Shown here: positions 26,270-35,095 of the stretch, one piece after another
Layout: every line of letters starts with the position of its first letter
Numbering within the stretch: the stretch's first letter is position 1
Assembly (NCBI GenBank): GCA_913775025.1
Contig: CAJYJW010000343.1
Span: 1-57,738 of the forward strand
From: an uncultured Sphingomonas sp.
GTDB lineage: Bacteria > Pseudomonadota > Alphaproteobacteria > Sphingomonadales > Sphingomonadaceae
DNA: 57,738 bases
Direction: 5' to 3'
The notes under the pieces: model-generated
The model's input: the letters and a program-made list of their open reading frames with translations, nothing else
Database searches by the model: none
What the model was told of the DNA's origin: nothing
Made by a program: the position numbers and the translations under genes

Positions 26270-27705
26270 TGGGCGTTTCGTCGAGTAAGAGCAAATCCAA
26301 GAGCGAGCCATACGCTGCAGCCACGCCCTACATCAATGCGGGCCTGTCAGCGTCTAATGACGTGTTCCAGCAGCAGCAGCCCCAGTTGCAGCAGCTCGGC
26401 GCGACGGCGTTGGCCGGCTATAACGCGATCGCGCCGGGGGCCTACTCGCCCAGCGCCTTCGTCAAGAACGCTCAGGCAACCGCGGCGGGGATCGCGAACG
26501 GCCAAGGGGAGAGTCCCGGCGCGTCGGTCTATTCCAGCGTGATGGGCGGCAGCAACCCGGCGCTAGGCGCGCTTTCCGCTTTGCAGGGCGGCGGGACGAA
26601 CGGCGCAAGGTCGGGTTATGCCGGCTTTGCCGACAATGGCGGCGGCATCTATGCGCCTGGCGTCGCGGCGTCGATGATCGGCGCGCAGGCGGTGACCGGA
26701 TCGAATATCGGGGCATCCAATGTCACGGCGAGGGATGTGGCCGCACCGGACGGCGAGGCGGCGACGCGCCAGTTCTACGCTGATACGCTCGGCGGGCGGT
26801 ACCTCGACGGCAATCCGTATATCGACGGGATCGCGCAGCAGGCCACGGACGCGGCGACCAAGGCGGCCAACCAGCGCTTCGGCGCGGCGGGGCTCGGTGC
26901 CGGGCTATCGTCAGCTTATACCGATGTGCTTTCGAAGAACGTCGCCAACGCCAGCAATCAGGTTCGCTATCAGAACTATAGCGATGAGCGGTCACGCCAG
27001 CTTGCGGCGGCGGGGCAGTCGGACGCGCTGTATAATGCGGATGCGAACCGTCTCCTGACGGCGGCAACTGGCAACGCCGATCGTGATCTGGCGGCACAAT
27101 CGACGAACGCCGGCAATGCGCTTACGGCGGCGCGCGCCAATCAGGACAATGCGTTTGGAGTCTCACAGGCAAATGCGGCGAACGCCCTGGCGGCGGCGCA
27201 GGCGAACCAGAACGCCGGCCTTGCTGCCAGCCGCGACAACGCCAGCAACTCTCTCACAGCGCAGCAGGCGAACCTCGGCGCGCGTCTGTCTGGCCTGGCG
27301 GGGCTGTCGGGTATCGATCAGCAGCAGTTCGCGAACCAGCTCGGCGCCGCCAACGCGCTCGGGTCTGCCTATGCGCAGGATGCTTCGACGCGGCTGGGTG
27401 CGGCCAGCGCCGCCGACGCGCAGCGCAACGCGCAGGTCCAGCAGCAGTTGGCGGCGCTCGGGCTGACGGGCTCGCTGGAGGATGCAGGCTATGCCGGGAT
27501 CAACCCCGCACTGAACCTGTTGCAGGCTAGTGCCGCCATCCCGTGGTACGGTGTGAATGCCCTGGGCGGCTCGCTGAACACGTTGGCTGGGCGGTATGGG
27601 ACGACGACGCAGACGCAGAGCGGCAACCTCGGCGGGCAGCTTCTTGGCATCGGCGGTAGCGTGCTGGGCGGGTGGGCTAGCGGCGGCTTCGGAGGCAATA
27701 AATAA
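26269..27705 (+). CDS. internal virion/tail protein, Ala/Asn-rich with three 22-aa repeats
   Basis: MGVSSSKSKSKSEPYAAATPYINAGLSASNDVFQQQQPQLQQLG...; repeats encoded at 27106-27303. Confidence 0.6.
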   Translation: MGVSSSKSKSKSEPYAAATPYINAGLSASNDVFQQQQPQLQQLGATALAGYNAIAPGAYSPSAFVKNAQATAAGIANGQGESPGASVYSSVMGGSNPALGALSALQGGGTNGARSGYAGFADNGGGIYAPGVAASMIGAQAVTGSNIGASNVTARDVAAPDGEAATRQFYADTLGGRYLDGNPYIDGIAQQATDAATKAANQRFGAAGLGAGLSSAYTDVLSKNVANASNQVRYQNYSDERSRQLAAAGQSDALYNADANRLLTAATGNADRDLAAQSTNAGNALTAARANQDNAFGVSQANAANALAAAQANQNAGLAASRDNASNSLTAQQANLGARLSGLAGLSGIDQQQFANQLGAANALGSAYAQDASTRLGAASAADAQRNAQVQQQLAALGLTGSLEDAGYAGINPALNLLQASAAIPWYGVNALGGSLNTLAGRYGTTTQTQSGNLGGQLLGIGGSVLGGWASGGFGGNK

Positions 27706-28310
27706 TGGCGATGTTTGGCTGGAAGAAGCGGTTGGAGCGGGAGGGGATCTATTCAACGCCGCCCTACGCACCGGAGATACAATCCGATCCAAGGCAACGC
27801 GAGACTCCCATAGGACGAAGCAGCACAGGACGCGCGATCGCCGGCTACCTTGGCGACGCCTTGGCGCAGATAGGCGGCATGAAGCCAATCTACGCACCTG
27901 CCATGGCGCTCCGTCATCAGGAGGAGCGCGAAGACGCGGCGGCGCAAGCCGAGCGCGAGGCTGCGGCCAGCCAGCAGCGTGCCGTTCCGCTTGGTAATGG
28001 CGGTTTCGGCACGTGGAGTCCGTCTGGCGGATTGCAGATCCTGCGCGAACCGACCCCCGATACGCCTGCCGTCCCCGCCCTTCAGCAGAATTTCGAATGG
28101 ATGAAGAGCCTGCCGCCTGAGGACCAGAAGCTCGCCGCGACCATGCTGCCGGGCTATGCCTTCACGCCCGCCGGGCTCGCCACATCTGCCCAGCGCGCCG
28201 GCGCCGTGGCGGAAGCGGCCGCTGTCGCCCGCGCCCGTCACCGCGCTCCGCCTGCGGCCGCCCGATCCAAGCCCATGTCGCTCCCCGGCGGCTTCATCCT
28301 GGACAACTGA
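27705..28310 (+). CDS. hypothetical virion protein
   Basis: ORF MAMFGWKKRLEREGIYSTPPYAPEIQSD..., abuts upstream stop. Confidence 0.6.
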   Translation: MAMFGWKKRLEREGIYSTPPYAPEIQSDPRQRETPIGRSSTGRAIAGYLGDALAQIGGMKPIYAPAMALRHQEEREDAAAQAEREAAASQQRAVPLGNGGFGTWSPSGGLQILREPTPDTPAVPALQQNFEWMKSLPPEDQKLAATMLPGYAFTPAGLATSAQRAGAVAEAAAVARARHRAPPAAARSKPMSLPGGFILDN

Positions 28311-28311
28311 T

Positions 28312-28854
28312 ATGACCGAATTTCGCGAAGGGCAGACCGCGACCAACCCTAAGACGGGGCAGAAGATCGTCTTTAAAGGCGGACAATGGGTGTCGGCCGG
28401 CGGGGCGATGCCTGCTGCGGGCGGCGGGATGTTCGGTGGCGGGCGGGCGCCCACGGCGGCACAGGCTGCCGCAGCAAGCGCGCGTCAGCAGAACCTCACA
28501 GCCCTCGCTGCGAAATATGCCGAGGTGAAGGGCATGTACGATAAGAACCTCAAGGGCGTCGGCCCGGGTTCGCTTCTTGAATACCTCCCCCTGCCCGCGA
28601 ACAAGGCGTTTGACAGCGCCGCCGCTGGCATGTCCGACCTCGCCATGGCGGCGTTCCGGGTGCCCGGCGTCGGCGCGCAGTCGGACGCGGATCAGCGGAA
28701 CTTCATGCGCGCGAACGAGCCTCATGCAGCGGACCAGGATCAGCAGATCGAGGCGAAGCTGGGCAACATCCGCAACCGCATCAAGGCGGCCGGCGTGCCG
28801 ATCCCCGGGGAAGCCGACGCGGCTGCCGGCTGGAAAATCACGAGGATCAAGTAG
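28312..28854 (+). CDS. hypothetical virion protein
   Basis: MTEFREGQTATNPKTGQKIVFKGGQWVSAGG. Confidence 0.6.
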   Translation: MTEFREGQTATNPKTGQKIVFKGGQWVSAGGAMPAAGGGMFGGGRAPTAAQAAAASARQQNLTALAAKYAEVKGMYDKNLKGVGPGSLLEYLPLPANKAFDSAAAGMSDLAMAAFRVPGVGAQSDADQRNFMRANEPHAADQDQQIEAKLGNIRNRIKAAGVPIPGEADAAAGWKITRIK

Positions 28855-28856
28855 CG

Positions 28857-31421
28857 ATGGGCAAGTATCGTATCGATCTTCCTGACGGATCCGCGTTCGA
28901 GATCGAGGGGCCGGATAACGCTACCGACGATCAGCTTAAGGCCTTTGCGCAGCAGGCGATCAACAAGCAGCGCCCGAACGCGCATTATGCGGAACCGATC
29001 GTTCAGCGGACGGGGACGGGCGCGGACATTCTGAACCGCGCCGACTCTGTCGAACCGGATATAAAATCAGTGCTGATGCAGGGCGGCACATTCGGTCTGT
29101 CGGACGAGATCATGGGCGGTGCCGGCGCATTGGTCGATGCGGTCATCTCGCCATTCTCCGATAAAGTCGATTTCGATCCGGTTGCCTCATACAAGGCTTA
29201 CCGCGATCGAGAACGCGCCGTCGTGGAGGCTACGCGCAAGAGCAGCCCGTGGCTTTCCACCGCAAGCGAGTTAGTCGGCGGGCTCCTGACCGGTGGTACG
29301 GCGGCTAAAGGGCTATTGCAGGGCGCTGGCACGTCGGGGTTGGGAGCAGCCGTTCGACAGGCGGCGAAGGCGGGCGCGACGCAGGGCGCGGTGTCCGGCT
29401 TCGGCTATGGCGAGGGCGGGAACGGCAGCATCGCGGGTGCCGGCGTCGGCGCTGGCCTGGGCGGTGCGCTCGGCGCGGCAATCCCGGCCGCAGCGCGCTA
29501 TATCGGTGGCACGATCGGCGCTGGCGTCAACTATCTGCGGCCACAGAATGGTATCGGCCGCGAGCTGGTGGCTAGGGCGTTGCGCGATGACGCTGTGACG
29601 CCTCGGATGGCGGCGGAAGCTATCGCCGCGGCGAACGAGCGAGGCGTCCCGCTGGGCATGATGGACATGGGCGAGAATACCCGTGCTCTCGCTGGAGCCG
29701 TTGCCAGGGCGCCGGGTGTCAGTCGTCGTCTTGTCCGCCAAGCCGTTGGCTCGCGCCAGATGGCGCAGGGTGAGCGCGTTCGCGGGGCGGTCGAGCGGGA
29801 CTTGGGGCAAATCACCAATACACCGCTAGAAGCCGAGTTGGCGCAACAGCGCGCGAGAGATGTTGCGCGCGAAGCGACGCAAGCTGCTCAGGCTAGAGTT
29901 GTACAGGCCGGCGGGCGTATCGGTCCTATCACTGACCGCTTAGCGTCGGGCGGTTATGCACGTGAAGCGTTTGACAACGCTTACCGAGGTGCGAAAGCTA
30001 GATCGTCCGAGGCATATTCCGCCAATGCGTTGCAAAATCCGCAGCCTATCGAGATCCCGGCAGAATACTTCGCTCAGGACTTGCGAAGCGCTGCAGACGC
30101 TTTTTATGGAGATGGCGGTGGCGAAATACCGGGCGCTCTGGCGCGCATCATTGACGATGCGGCCGCCCCCGACGCCACCACGCGAACGCTAACGAATATT
30201 GACCGTCGGCTCGCTGACTTTGCTGGCCAATCGAGAATGGCGGGCGGAAATTCGGATGCCGCGTTCGCGGACAGGTTGCGGATAAGTCTGAGTGACTTTG
30301 CTGATCGGGCTGCCCCAAGTGAGTATCGGGACGCCTTACGTAACGCAAAGGCCGTGAGGGCAGAGCAAGGTCGTGTATTCGAAACGCGCGACCTTCCCCG
30401 AGCCTTTGCCCGTGACCAGTACCGGAACCCGCTCGTGGGCGACACATCAATCCCGCAAAGGCTTCTGCGCCCCGGTGCGGCGGGCGGAGACACCGCAGAC
30501 TCGCTGATTGCCGCTGTTGGTCCAGAACAAGCGGAGGCGGTCATCCGGCAGGAGCTACGGCGACAAGTCGACGAAATGGCTAACGTCACGCCCGCGAGCG
30601 CGGAAGGACTATCGGTACGATACGGAGACCTATTACAACGCTTTCCGGCGTTGCGGGCGGATATACGCGAACTAGGGCGTACTGCCGCAGGCGCTGCCGA
30701 CGCAATGCGAGCAGAAAGCTTAGCTGGGCGACCTGGATCTACTGCGATCGAACGCGGTGCAGCCGCAATCGGCAAGTCGGCACAAGAGATCGAGCGAGAA
30801 GTCGCCAGCCTTTCTGCCTCAGATTTACCGCAATATGGACAGGGCTATCTTAACGGTCTCGCAGACAATTTGGAGCGGCGGGTCGCCGGAGGCGATAAAG
30901 TCAACACCCTCCTTGGCACTCCAAGAAAACAGAAGGCGGTCAGCGGGATGTTTGGCGGGGGGCGGAATTTTCAGCGCTTCACTGATACTCTTGCTGATGA
31001 AGCCACCGCCAACGAAACCTATCGCTCGATCATGACCGGCTCGCCAAGCGCCGATCGCCTCGCAGCCGATGCCGGCGTAACCGACCTATCTCTTCTTGAG
31101 GACGTAGGAGGCAAGGCGCTTAAGGGGGCGGCCAATGGCGGTTTGGCTGGGGCCTTCGCTGAACTCTGGAGTGCCGTTCGCGACACCAAACGGTTCGGCG
31201 CCGGCGCGACTGGACAGCGCGCGCGCGAGGATGCGGCTGCGCTCCTCTCGGAAGTCGATCCCGTAGCGCTGGGTCAGAGTTGGCGAGAGGCTACGCGCCA
31301 AGCTGCGGGCCGCCGCATCCGCGAGCGCTTGGGACGCAGGCGGGCGGTAAACGCCGGAATGTTCGGGGGCCGCGCCCTCGGCGGGATCAGCGGGTACGCG
31401 CTCCGGCCGGCCGACGAGTGA
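28857..31421 (+). CDS. large internal virion / DNA-ejection protein
   Basis: 854 aa; MGKYRIDLPDGSAFEIEGPDNATDDQLKAFAQQAINKQ; Ala/Gly-rich middle region. Confidence 0.65.
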   Translation: MGKYRIDLPDGSAFEIEGPDNATDDQLKAFAQQAINKQRPNAHYAEPIVQRTGTGADILNRADSVEPDIKSVLMQGGTFGLSDEIMGGAGALVDAVISPFSDKVDFDPVASYKAYRDRERAVVEATRKSSPWLSTASELVGGLLTGGTAAKGLLQGAGTSGLGAAVRQAAKAGATQGAVSGFGYGEGGNGSIAGAGVGAGLGGALGAAIPAAARYIGGTIGAGVNYLRPQNGIGRELVARALRDDAVTPRMAAEAIAAANERGVPLGMMDMGENTRALAGAVARAPGVSRRLVRQAVGSRQMAQGERVRGAVERDLGQITNTPLEAELAQQRARDVAREATQAAQARVVQAGGRIGPITDRLASGGYAREAFDNAYRGAKARSSEAYSANALQNPQPIEIPAEYFAQDLRSAADAFYGDGGGEIPGALARIIDDAAAPDATTRTLTNIDRRLADFAGQSRMAGGNSDAAFADRLRISLSDFADRAAPSEYRDALRNAKAVRAEQGRVFETRDLPRAFARDQYRNPLVGDTSIPQRLLRPGAAGGDTADSLIAAVGPEQAEAVIRQELRRQVDEMANVTPASAEGLSVRYGDLLQRFPALRADIRELGRTAAGAADAMRAESLAGRPGSTAIERGAAAIGKSAQEIEREVASLSASDLPQYGQGYLNGLADNLERRVAGGDKVNTLLGTPRKQKAVSGMFGGGRNFQRFTDTLADEATANETYRSIMTGSPSADRLAADAGVTDLSLLEDVGGKALKGAANGGLAGAFAELWSAVRDTKRFGAGATGQRAREDAAALLSEVDPVALGQSWREATRQAAGRRIRERLGRRRAVNAGMFGGRALGGISGYALRPADE

Positions 31422-31432
31422 TGCGCGGTCGG

Positions 31433-31540
31433 TCATCCTGCTAGATTCCATCCGACGCGAAGAAGTGCCCCGACCACAATAATGACAGCCGCCGCCAGCA
31501 TCACCAGCCAACAACCTATCCCTTCGCCAGCTCCGCTCAT
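31433..31540 (-). CDS. putative 35-aa single-pass membrane peptide
   Basis: Minus frame MSGAGEGIGCWLVMLAAAVIIVVGALLRVGWNLAG*. Confidence 0.35.
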   Translation of the reverse strand: MSGAGEGIGCWLVMLAAAVIIVVGALLRVGWNLAG

Positions 31541-31580
31541 AGCCCAACCTACCCCGCCCTCGCCCCCTTTTCAATCGCCA

Positions 31581-31599
31581 ACACAATGGCGCTAGTCCC
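31581..31599 (+). promoter_or_regulatory. late control motif copy 4 (upstream of fibre/lysis module)
   Basis: ACACAATGGCGCTAGTCCC (one mismatch), 29 nt gap to ATG 31629. Confidence 0.7.
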
Positions 31600-31628
31600 C
31601 TCGCCCAACCCATCGGCATATCCTCGGA

Positions 31629-32432
31629 ATGCCGAAGAACGCCGTCACCGACTGGTCGCAAACCGCTAGCCAGAACAGCGACATTGCCGGGATCGATATC
31701 TCGGAAGGGTGCCCGCCGTCCGGCATAAACGATGCGATCAGGACGCTCATGAGCCAGATCGCGACGTGGGTTTCAACCACGATTGCCAGTCTGATGCCCA
31801 AGTCGGGGGGCACGTTCACAGGCGATGTGAGCTTCAGCAACGCGAACACCGGGGAGCGAAAGCTCGTGTTCCCGGTCAACACGCGTCTGTCCTATTTCTA
31901 CGCCAATGGCTTCTCATTCGGCGCCTACGACAACCTGTTTGGCAACATATGGTCGCTCGATTACGCGCTTAACAAGGTCATCATCGGCTCAGCGTCCTTC
32001 ACGAGCACCGCGTCGTTCACCGGTGCGACGTCTTTCACCGGCTCGGTCACATTAAGCGGCGGGGTCTTAGGACCGACGACGTTCGCGAGCAGCATCGGCG
32101 CCGCCAGTCTCAGCACGACAGGGGCGCTTGGCGTAGGCGGGGCTGCGACATTCAGCGGGCCGGCCTCGTTCCCCGCAGGTGTCACCGGACCGGTCACCTT
32201 CGGTAGCAGCATCGGCGCAGCGAGCCTCAGCACCTCGGGGGCGGCCGGCATCGGCACCACCCTTACAGTCGGTGGCAATAGCAGCTTGCAGGGCGTCTCA
32301 GCAGCAAGCGTCAGATTCAACGGGTCGGGCAACCCAACTCTTGTGCCTAGCGGCAGCGCCCTTCTAATCCAGATCGCTGGCGTTACGGTTGCATATTTCG
32401 ATGCGACCGGCGTTCACAACGGTGCGCCATAG
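31629..32432 (+). CDS. tail fibre protein
   Basis: MPKNAVTDWSQTASQNSDIAGIDISEGCPPSGINDAIRTLMSQI; GGTFTGDVSF; duplicated SSIGAASLST shaft repeats. Confidence 0.8.
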   Translation: MPKNAVTDWSQTASQNSDIAGIDISEGCPPSGINDAIRTLMSQIATWVSTTIASLMPKSGGTFTGDVSFSNANTGERKLVFPVNTRLSYFYANGFSFGAYDNLFGNIWSLDYALNKVIIGSASFTSTASFTGATSFTGSVTLSGGVLGPTTFASSIGAASLSTTGALGVGGAATFSGPASFPAGVTGPVTFGSSIGAASLSTSGAAGIGTTLTVGGNSSLQGVSAASVRFNGSGNPTLVPSGSALLIQIAGVTVAYFDATGVHNGAP

Positions 32433-32821
32433 TGGCCGATCTTGGCACGATCCTGACCGAGATACGGCCTTGGGTTTCGACCGGGGCGAACCTGGGTCTT
32501 CTGGCCTTCGCATCGCGGCTCTGGCTCGCCAATCGAAAGCTACGCCTCGTCGAGAATAAGGCCGATATGGACGGGTACGGCATTCTCATCAAAGCCTTGC
32601 AAGAGGACGTGGCGCTCGTTCGTGCCGAGCATCGCCGTTGTGAGGATCGCCTCTCAAAGATCGAGGGCGAATTGATGGGCTTCCACCGTCAAGCCCTCAT
32701 CCAATCTCAGCAGGGTGTTGTCACGCTGCCTGCCTCGAAGGCGGTGCGCGAAGCTGGCGACCGGGCTGTGGAAGCAGCGCAAACCCACAGTAAAGATATG
32801 TCATGCCCGCCCCCGCCATAG
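32432..32821 (+). CDS. membrane-anchored coiled-coil protein (holin/spanin-region)
   Basis: GTG start; hydrophobic segment LGLLAFASRLWLA then coiled coil; adjacent to endolysin. Confidence 0.5.
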   Translation: MADLGTILTEIRPWVSTGANLGLLAFASRLWLANRKLRLVENKADMDGYGILIKALQEDVALVRAEHRRCEDRLSKIEGELMGFHRQALIQSQQGVVTLPASKAVREAGDRAVEAAQTHSKDMSCPPPP

Positions 32822-32838
32822 CGTCGGGCGGGCTTTTT
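32805..32838 (+). terminator. rho-independent terminator
   Basis: GCCCGCCC / GGGCGGGC stem followed by TTTTT. Confidence 0.75.
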
Positions 32839-32852
32839 CATGCCCGGAGAAG

Positions 32853-33464
32853 ATGATGGCAGACCTTGCGAGGAGCCAAGCACGGATGCGCCAACGCGGC
32901 GTCTACGGTGGCGAGATTGACGGCATATGGGGTAAGGGGTCAGACGCTGGCTTGGCAGCGCTGCTCGACCGCCTTGACGCGCTCGACCCCCTGCCCGTCC
33001 CGCCGCATCCCAAAATCCCGATGGACCTCATCCTTGGCGCCATGCAGGCCGAACGAACCTATGCCGTCCCTGCATCGGTGTCGCTCGCGCAATGGGCGCT
33101 GGAAAGCGGATGGGGTAAGTCCATGCCACCGGGCAGCAACAACCCGTTCGGCATGAAGGCGCGTGCGAACGAGACGGGGCCCGTCGTCTATGTGGACACG
33201 AAGGAACAACGCCGCGACGGAACCTGGTACACGATCAAGGCACCGTTCCGGAAGTTCTCCAGCATGGGTGAGGCTTTCGAGGAGCATGCAAAGCTGGTCG
33301 GCACGGCGAAGGTCTATGCGCCGGCGCGCGCCAAGCTGCCTGATCGCGACGCCTACATCGACGCGCTGGGGCCGATCTACGCTACCGCCAAGGATTATGT
33401 GAAGATCATCAAGGGTCTGATCCGCCAGCACGGCCTTGATCGCTATGATCGGGGGGTGGCATGA
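32853..33464 (+). CDS. endolysin: peptidoglycan-binding-like N-terminus plus glucosaminidase domain
   Basis: AEQ-type glucosaminidase core SLAQWALESGWGKSMPPGSNNPFGMKA. Confidence 0.85.
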   Translation: MMADLARSQARMRQRGVYGGEIDGIWGKGSDAGLAALLDRLDALDPLPVPPHPKIPMDLILGAMQAERTYAVPASVSLAQWALESGWGKSMPPGSNNPFGMKARANETGPVVYVDTKEQRRDGTWYTIKAPFRKFSSMGEAFEEHAKLVGTAKVYAPARAKLPDRDAYIDALGPIYATAKDYVKIIKGLIRQHGLDRYDRGVA

Positions 33465-33685
33465 CAGCCCGCGAGCAACTGATCGCCTACCTTGCCACGC
33501 TGGCGTCGCTGGTCATCGTATTCGTGGCGGCTCTGATCGCCGCCGGGCGTGGCGTGACGGTAGGCGAGGCGTTCGGCCTCGGCACGATCACCGGCGGGCT
33601 GATCGGCATCTTGCGTATCCCGACGAGCCGCAGCGTGACGATCGACAACCCGTCGAGTGATCCAGTGCCGGTGGAGCCGAGGTAG
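33461..33685 (+). CDS. small membrane protein, holin-like
   Basis: Hydrophobic LIAYLATLASLVIVFVAALIAAGRG and FGLGTITGGLIGILRI; next to endolysin. Confidence 0.55.
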   Translation: MTAREQLIAYLATLASLVIVFVAALIAAGRGVTVGEAFGLGTITGGLIGILRIPTSRSVTIDNPSSDPVPVEPR

Positions 33686-33725
33686 CCCGCCCGGTGCGCT
33701 TCCATGGAGAGGCGGGGCGGGCTTT
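33684..33725 (+). terminator. terminator at the end of the late operon
   Basis: AGCCCGCCC / GGGCGGGCT stem, short T run. Confidence 0.6.
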
Positions 33726-33777
33726 GGCCGATTCGCAGCCCGAGGGCGTGCAAGAAGGCTCTGGGTGGTACTAGCCT

Positions 33778-34011
33778 CTATACCCCACCCGCGCCCCGGT
33801 GTGAATCCCCCTCCAGCCGTTCCGCAAGCGCCCGCACCCGAGCCACCTCCTGCCGCGCCATCCGCTCCGGCTCCGCGAAGCTCTTGCCGCACGAGAGGAG
33901 GTGATCCGCCTGCTTCTCCATCTGCACGGCCGCGATCCGCAGCCATGTCGCGAGGAGCCTCGCCTGGTCCCTGTCGAGCCGCAGCACCTTCATGACGGCG
34001 TGAGAACACAA
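33778..34011 (-). CDS. hypothetical protein
   Basis: Leftward ORF MKVLRLDRDQARLLATWLRIAAVQMEKQADHLLSCG... Confidence 0.45.
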   Translation of the reverse strand: MCSHAVMKVLRLDRDQARLLATWLRIAAVQMEKQADHLLSCGKSFAEPERMARQEVARVRALAERLEGDSHRGAGGV

Positions 34012-34058
34012 CGGGAACGGGCGGGCAAGCGATTCGGGTTGATGGATCCCCGTGTGGG

Positions 34059-34442
34059 TTATGGGGTAGATCTTTGCTCATCCCGCAAGGAGGCCCACTT
34101 AAGGAATATGGCGTCGATAAGATCTGTCATCTGATGCAGCAAAAGCCACGGGCACCCGGCACCTTGCCTAGCGCCAATTCTCTGATCGCGTGCCACGCGC
34201 CAGATCCGACGCAGGTCATCGTCGCTTAGCCAGCTCGGTGTGGCGGGACGGGCGTCCTCTACAAACCAATCCTCGGCAATGCACGGTTTGCGGCCAAAGA
34301 CTTGGGGGTCAGGCAGGCGTTCGAAGAAGAAGCGCCGTAATTTGCCGAGAGTGCCTTGCGACAGGCCTTGTGGTTCAGGCATGTGCCCCTCCTCGTCTAT
34401 CTCGACGGCGGGCGCGTGGTGGTTGTGGATGGCGTAGGTCAT
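34059..34442 (-). CDS. hypothetical protein
   Basis: ATGA overlap with the methyltransferase stop. Confidence 0.5.
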   Translation of the reverse strand: MTYAIHNHHAPAVEIDEEGHMPEPQGLSQGTLGKLRRFFFERLPDPQVFGRKPCIAEDWFVEDARPATPSWLSDDDLRRIWRVARDQRIGARQGAGCPWLLLHQMTDLIDAIFLKWASLRDEQRSTP

Positions 34443-35095
34443 GCGGGGGCACGCGTTTCAAGATGCGCCATCAGCTGTTCACCGATCCATCGGGTATAAG
34501 CCGGCGGGATCGCCTCGCAGAGCTCGTTGCCGCTCATCCAATCGACCCCCATGGCCTCGGGCCCAACGTAAGTGCCAACATCGCCAGTAATCGAAACGTG
34601 CCAGCCCTCGGCCCATCGCACCTTTCGCTGCTTCGTGGCTGTCATCACCACATGCTTCGGATGCGGCGGCGCGAATAGCGGCAGGCGGCTTTCGAAGCGG
34701 CGGTGACGGTAGGTCCGCAAGCCGAACATCCCACCGCAAAGGACGATCGAGCGCGCTTTATCAAGTGGCGCCGTCATTACATTCTCGATGACGTAGGGTA
34801 GCCCAATATGGTCCAACCGATCACGCGTATCCGCTAGCAAGTCGGGATATACCTTGTGGCGGCTCAGTGCATTGAGCGGCGAATAATGCTGGCAGGGCGG
34901 CGATGCGTGGATCGCGTCGAATGATCGCAGAAACTCCTCGCTAAGTTCTAGCGCATCCGACCGCACGAACTCGAAGGGGTATCGCGGCTGCGGATGGATA
35001 TCGACGCCGACCACGTCGAAGCCGGCTTGATGATAGCCCATAGCTGCGCCACCAGCACAGCAGAACAAGTCGAGAAGGCGGGGACGGCTCACCAC
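34439..35095 (-). CDS. DNA cytosine-C5 methyltransferase (phage type)
   Basis: RLLDLFCCAGGAAMGYHQAGFDVVGVD; ASPPCQHYSPLN; YVIENV; GTG start overlaps HNH stop. Confidence 0.85.
   Translation of the reverse strand: MVSRPRLLDLFCCAGGAAMGYHQAGFDVVGVDIHPQPRYPFEFVRSDALELSEEFLRSFDAIHASPPCQHYSPLNALSRHKVYPDLLADTRDRLDHIGLPYVIENVMTAPLDKARSIVLCGGMFGLRTYRHRRFESRLPLFAPPHPKHVVMTATKQRKVRWAEGWHVSITGDVGTYVGPEAMGVDWMSGNELCEAIPPAYTRWIGEQLMAHLETRAPA

Noticed and set aside
33443-34081. 212-aa minus ORF near the end of the late operon
   Set aside because: Overlaps the holin-like gene and both strands of the terminator; composition indicates a shadow ORF. The smaller minus frame 33778-34011 is more plausible.
34168-34178. 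Minus-strand ATTGGCGCTAG match to the late control motif
   Set aside because: Only 11 bp match, inside the coding ORF 34059-34442, with no gene start about 30 nt downstream; likely chance.
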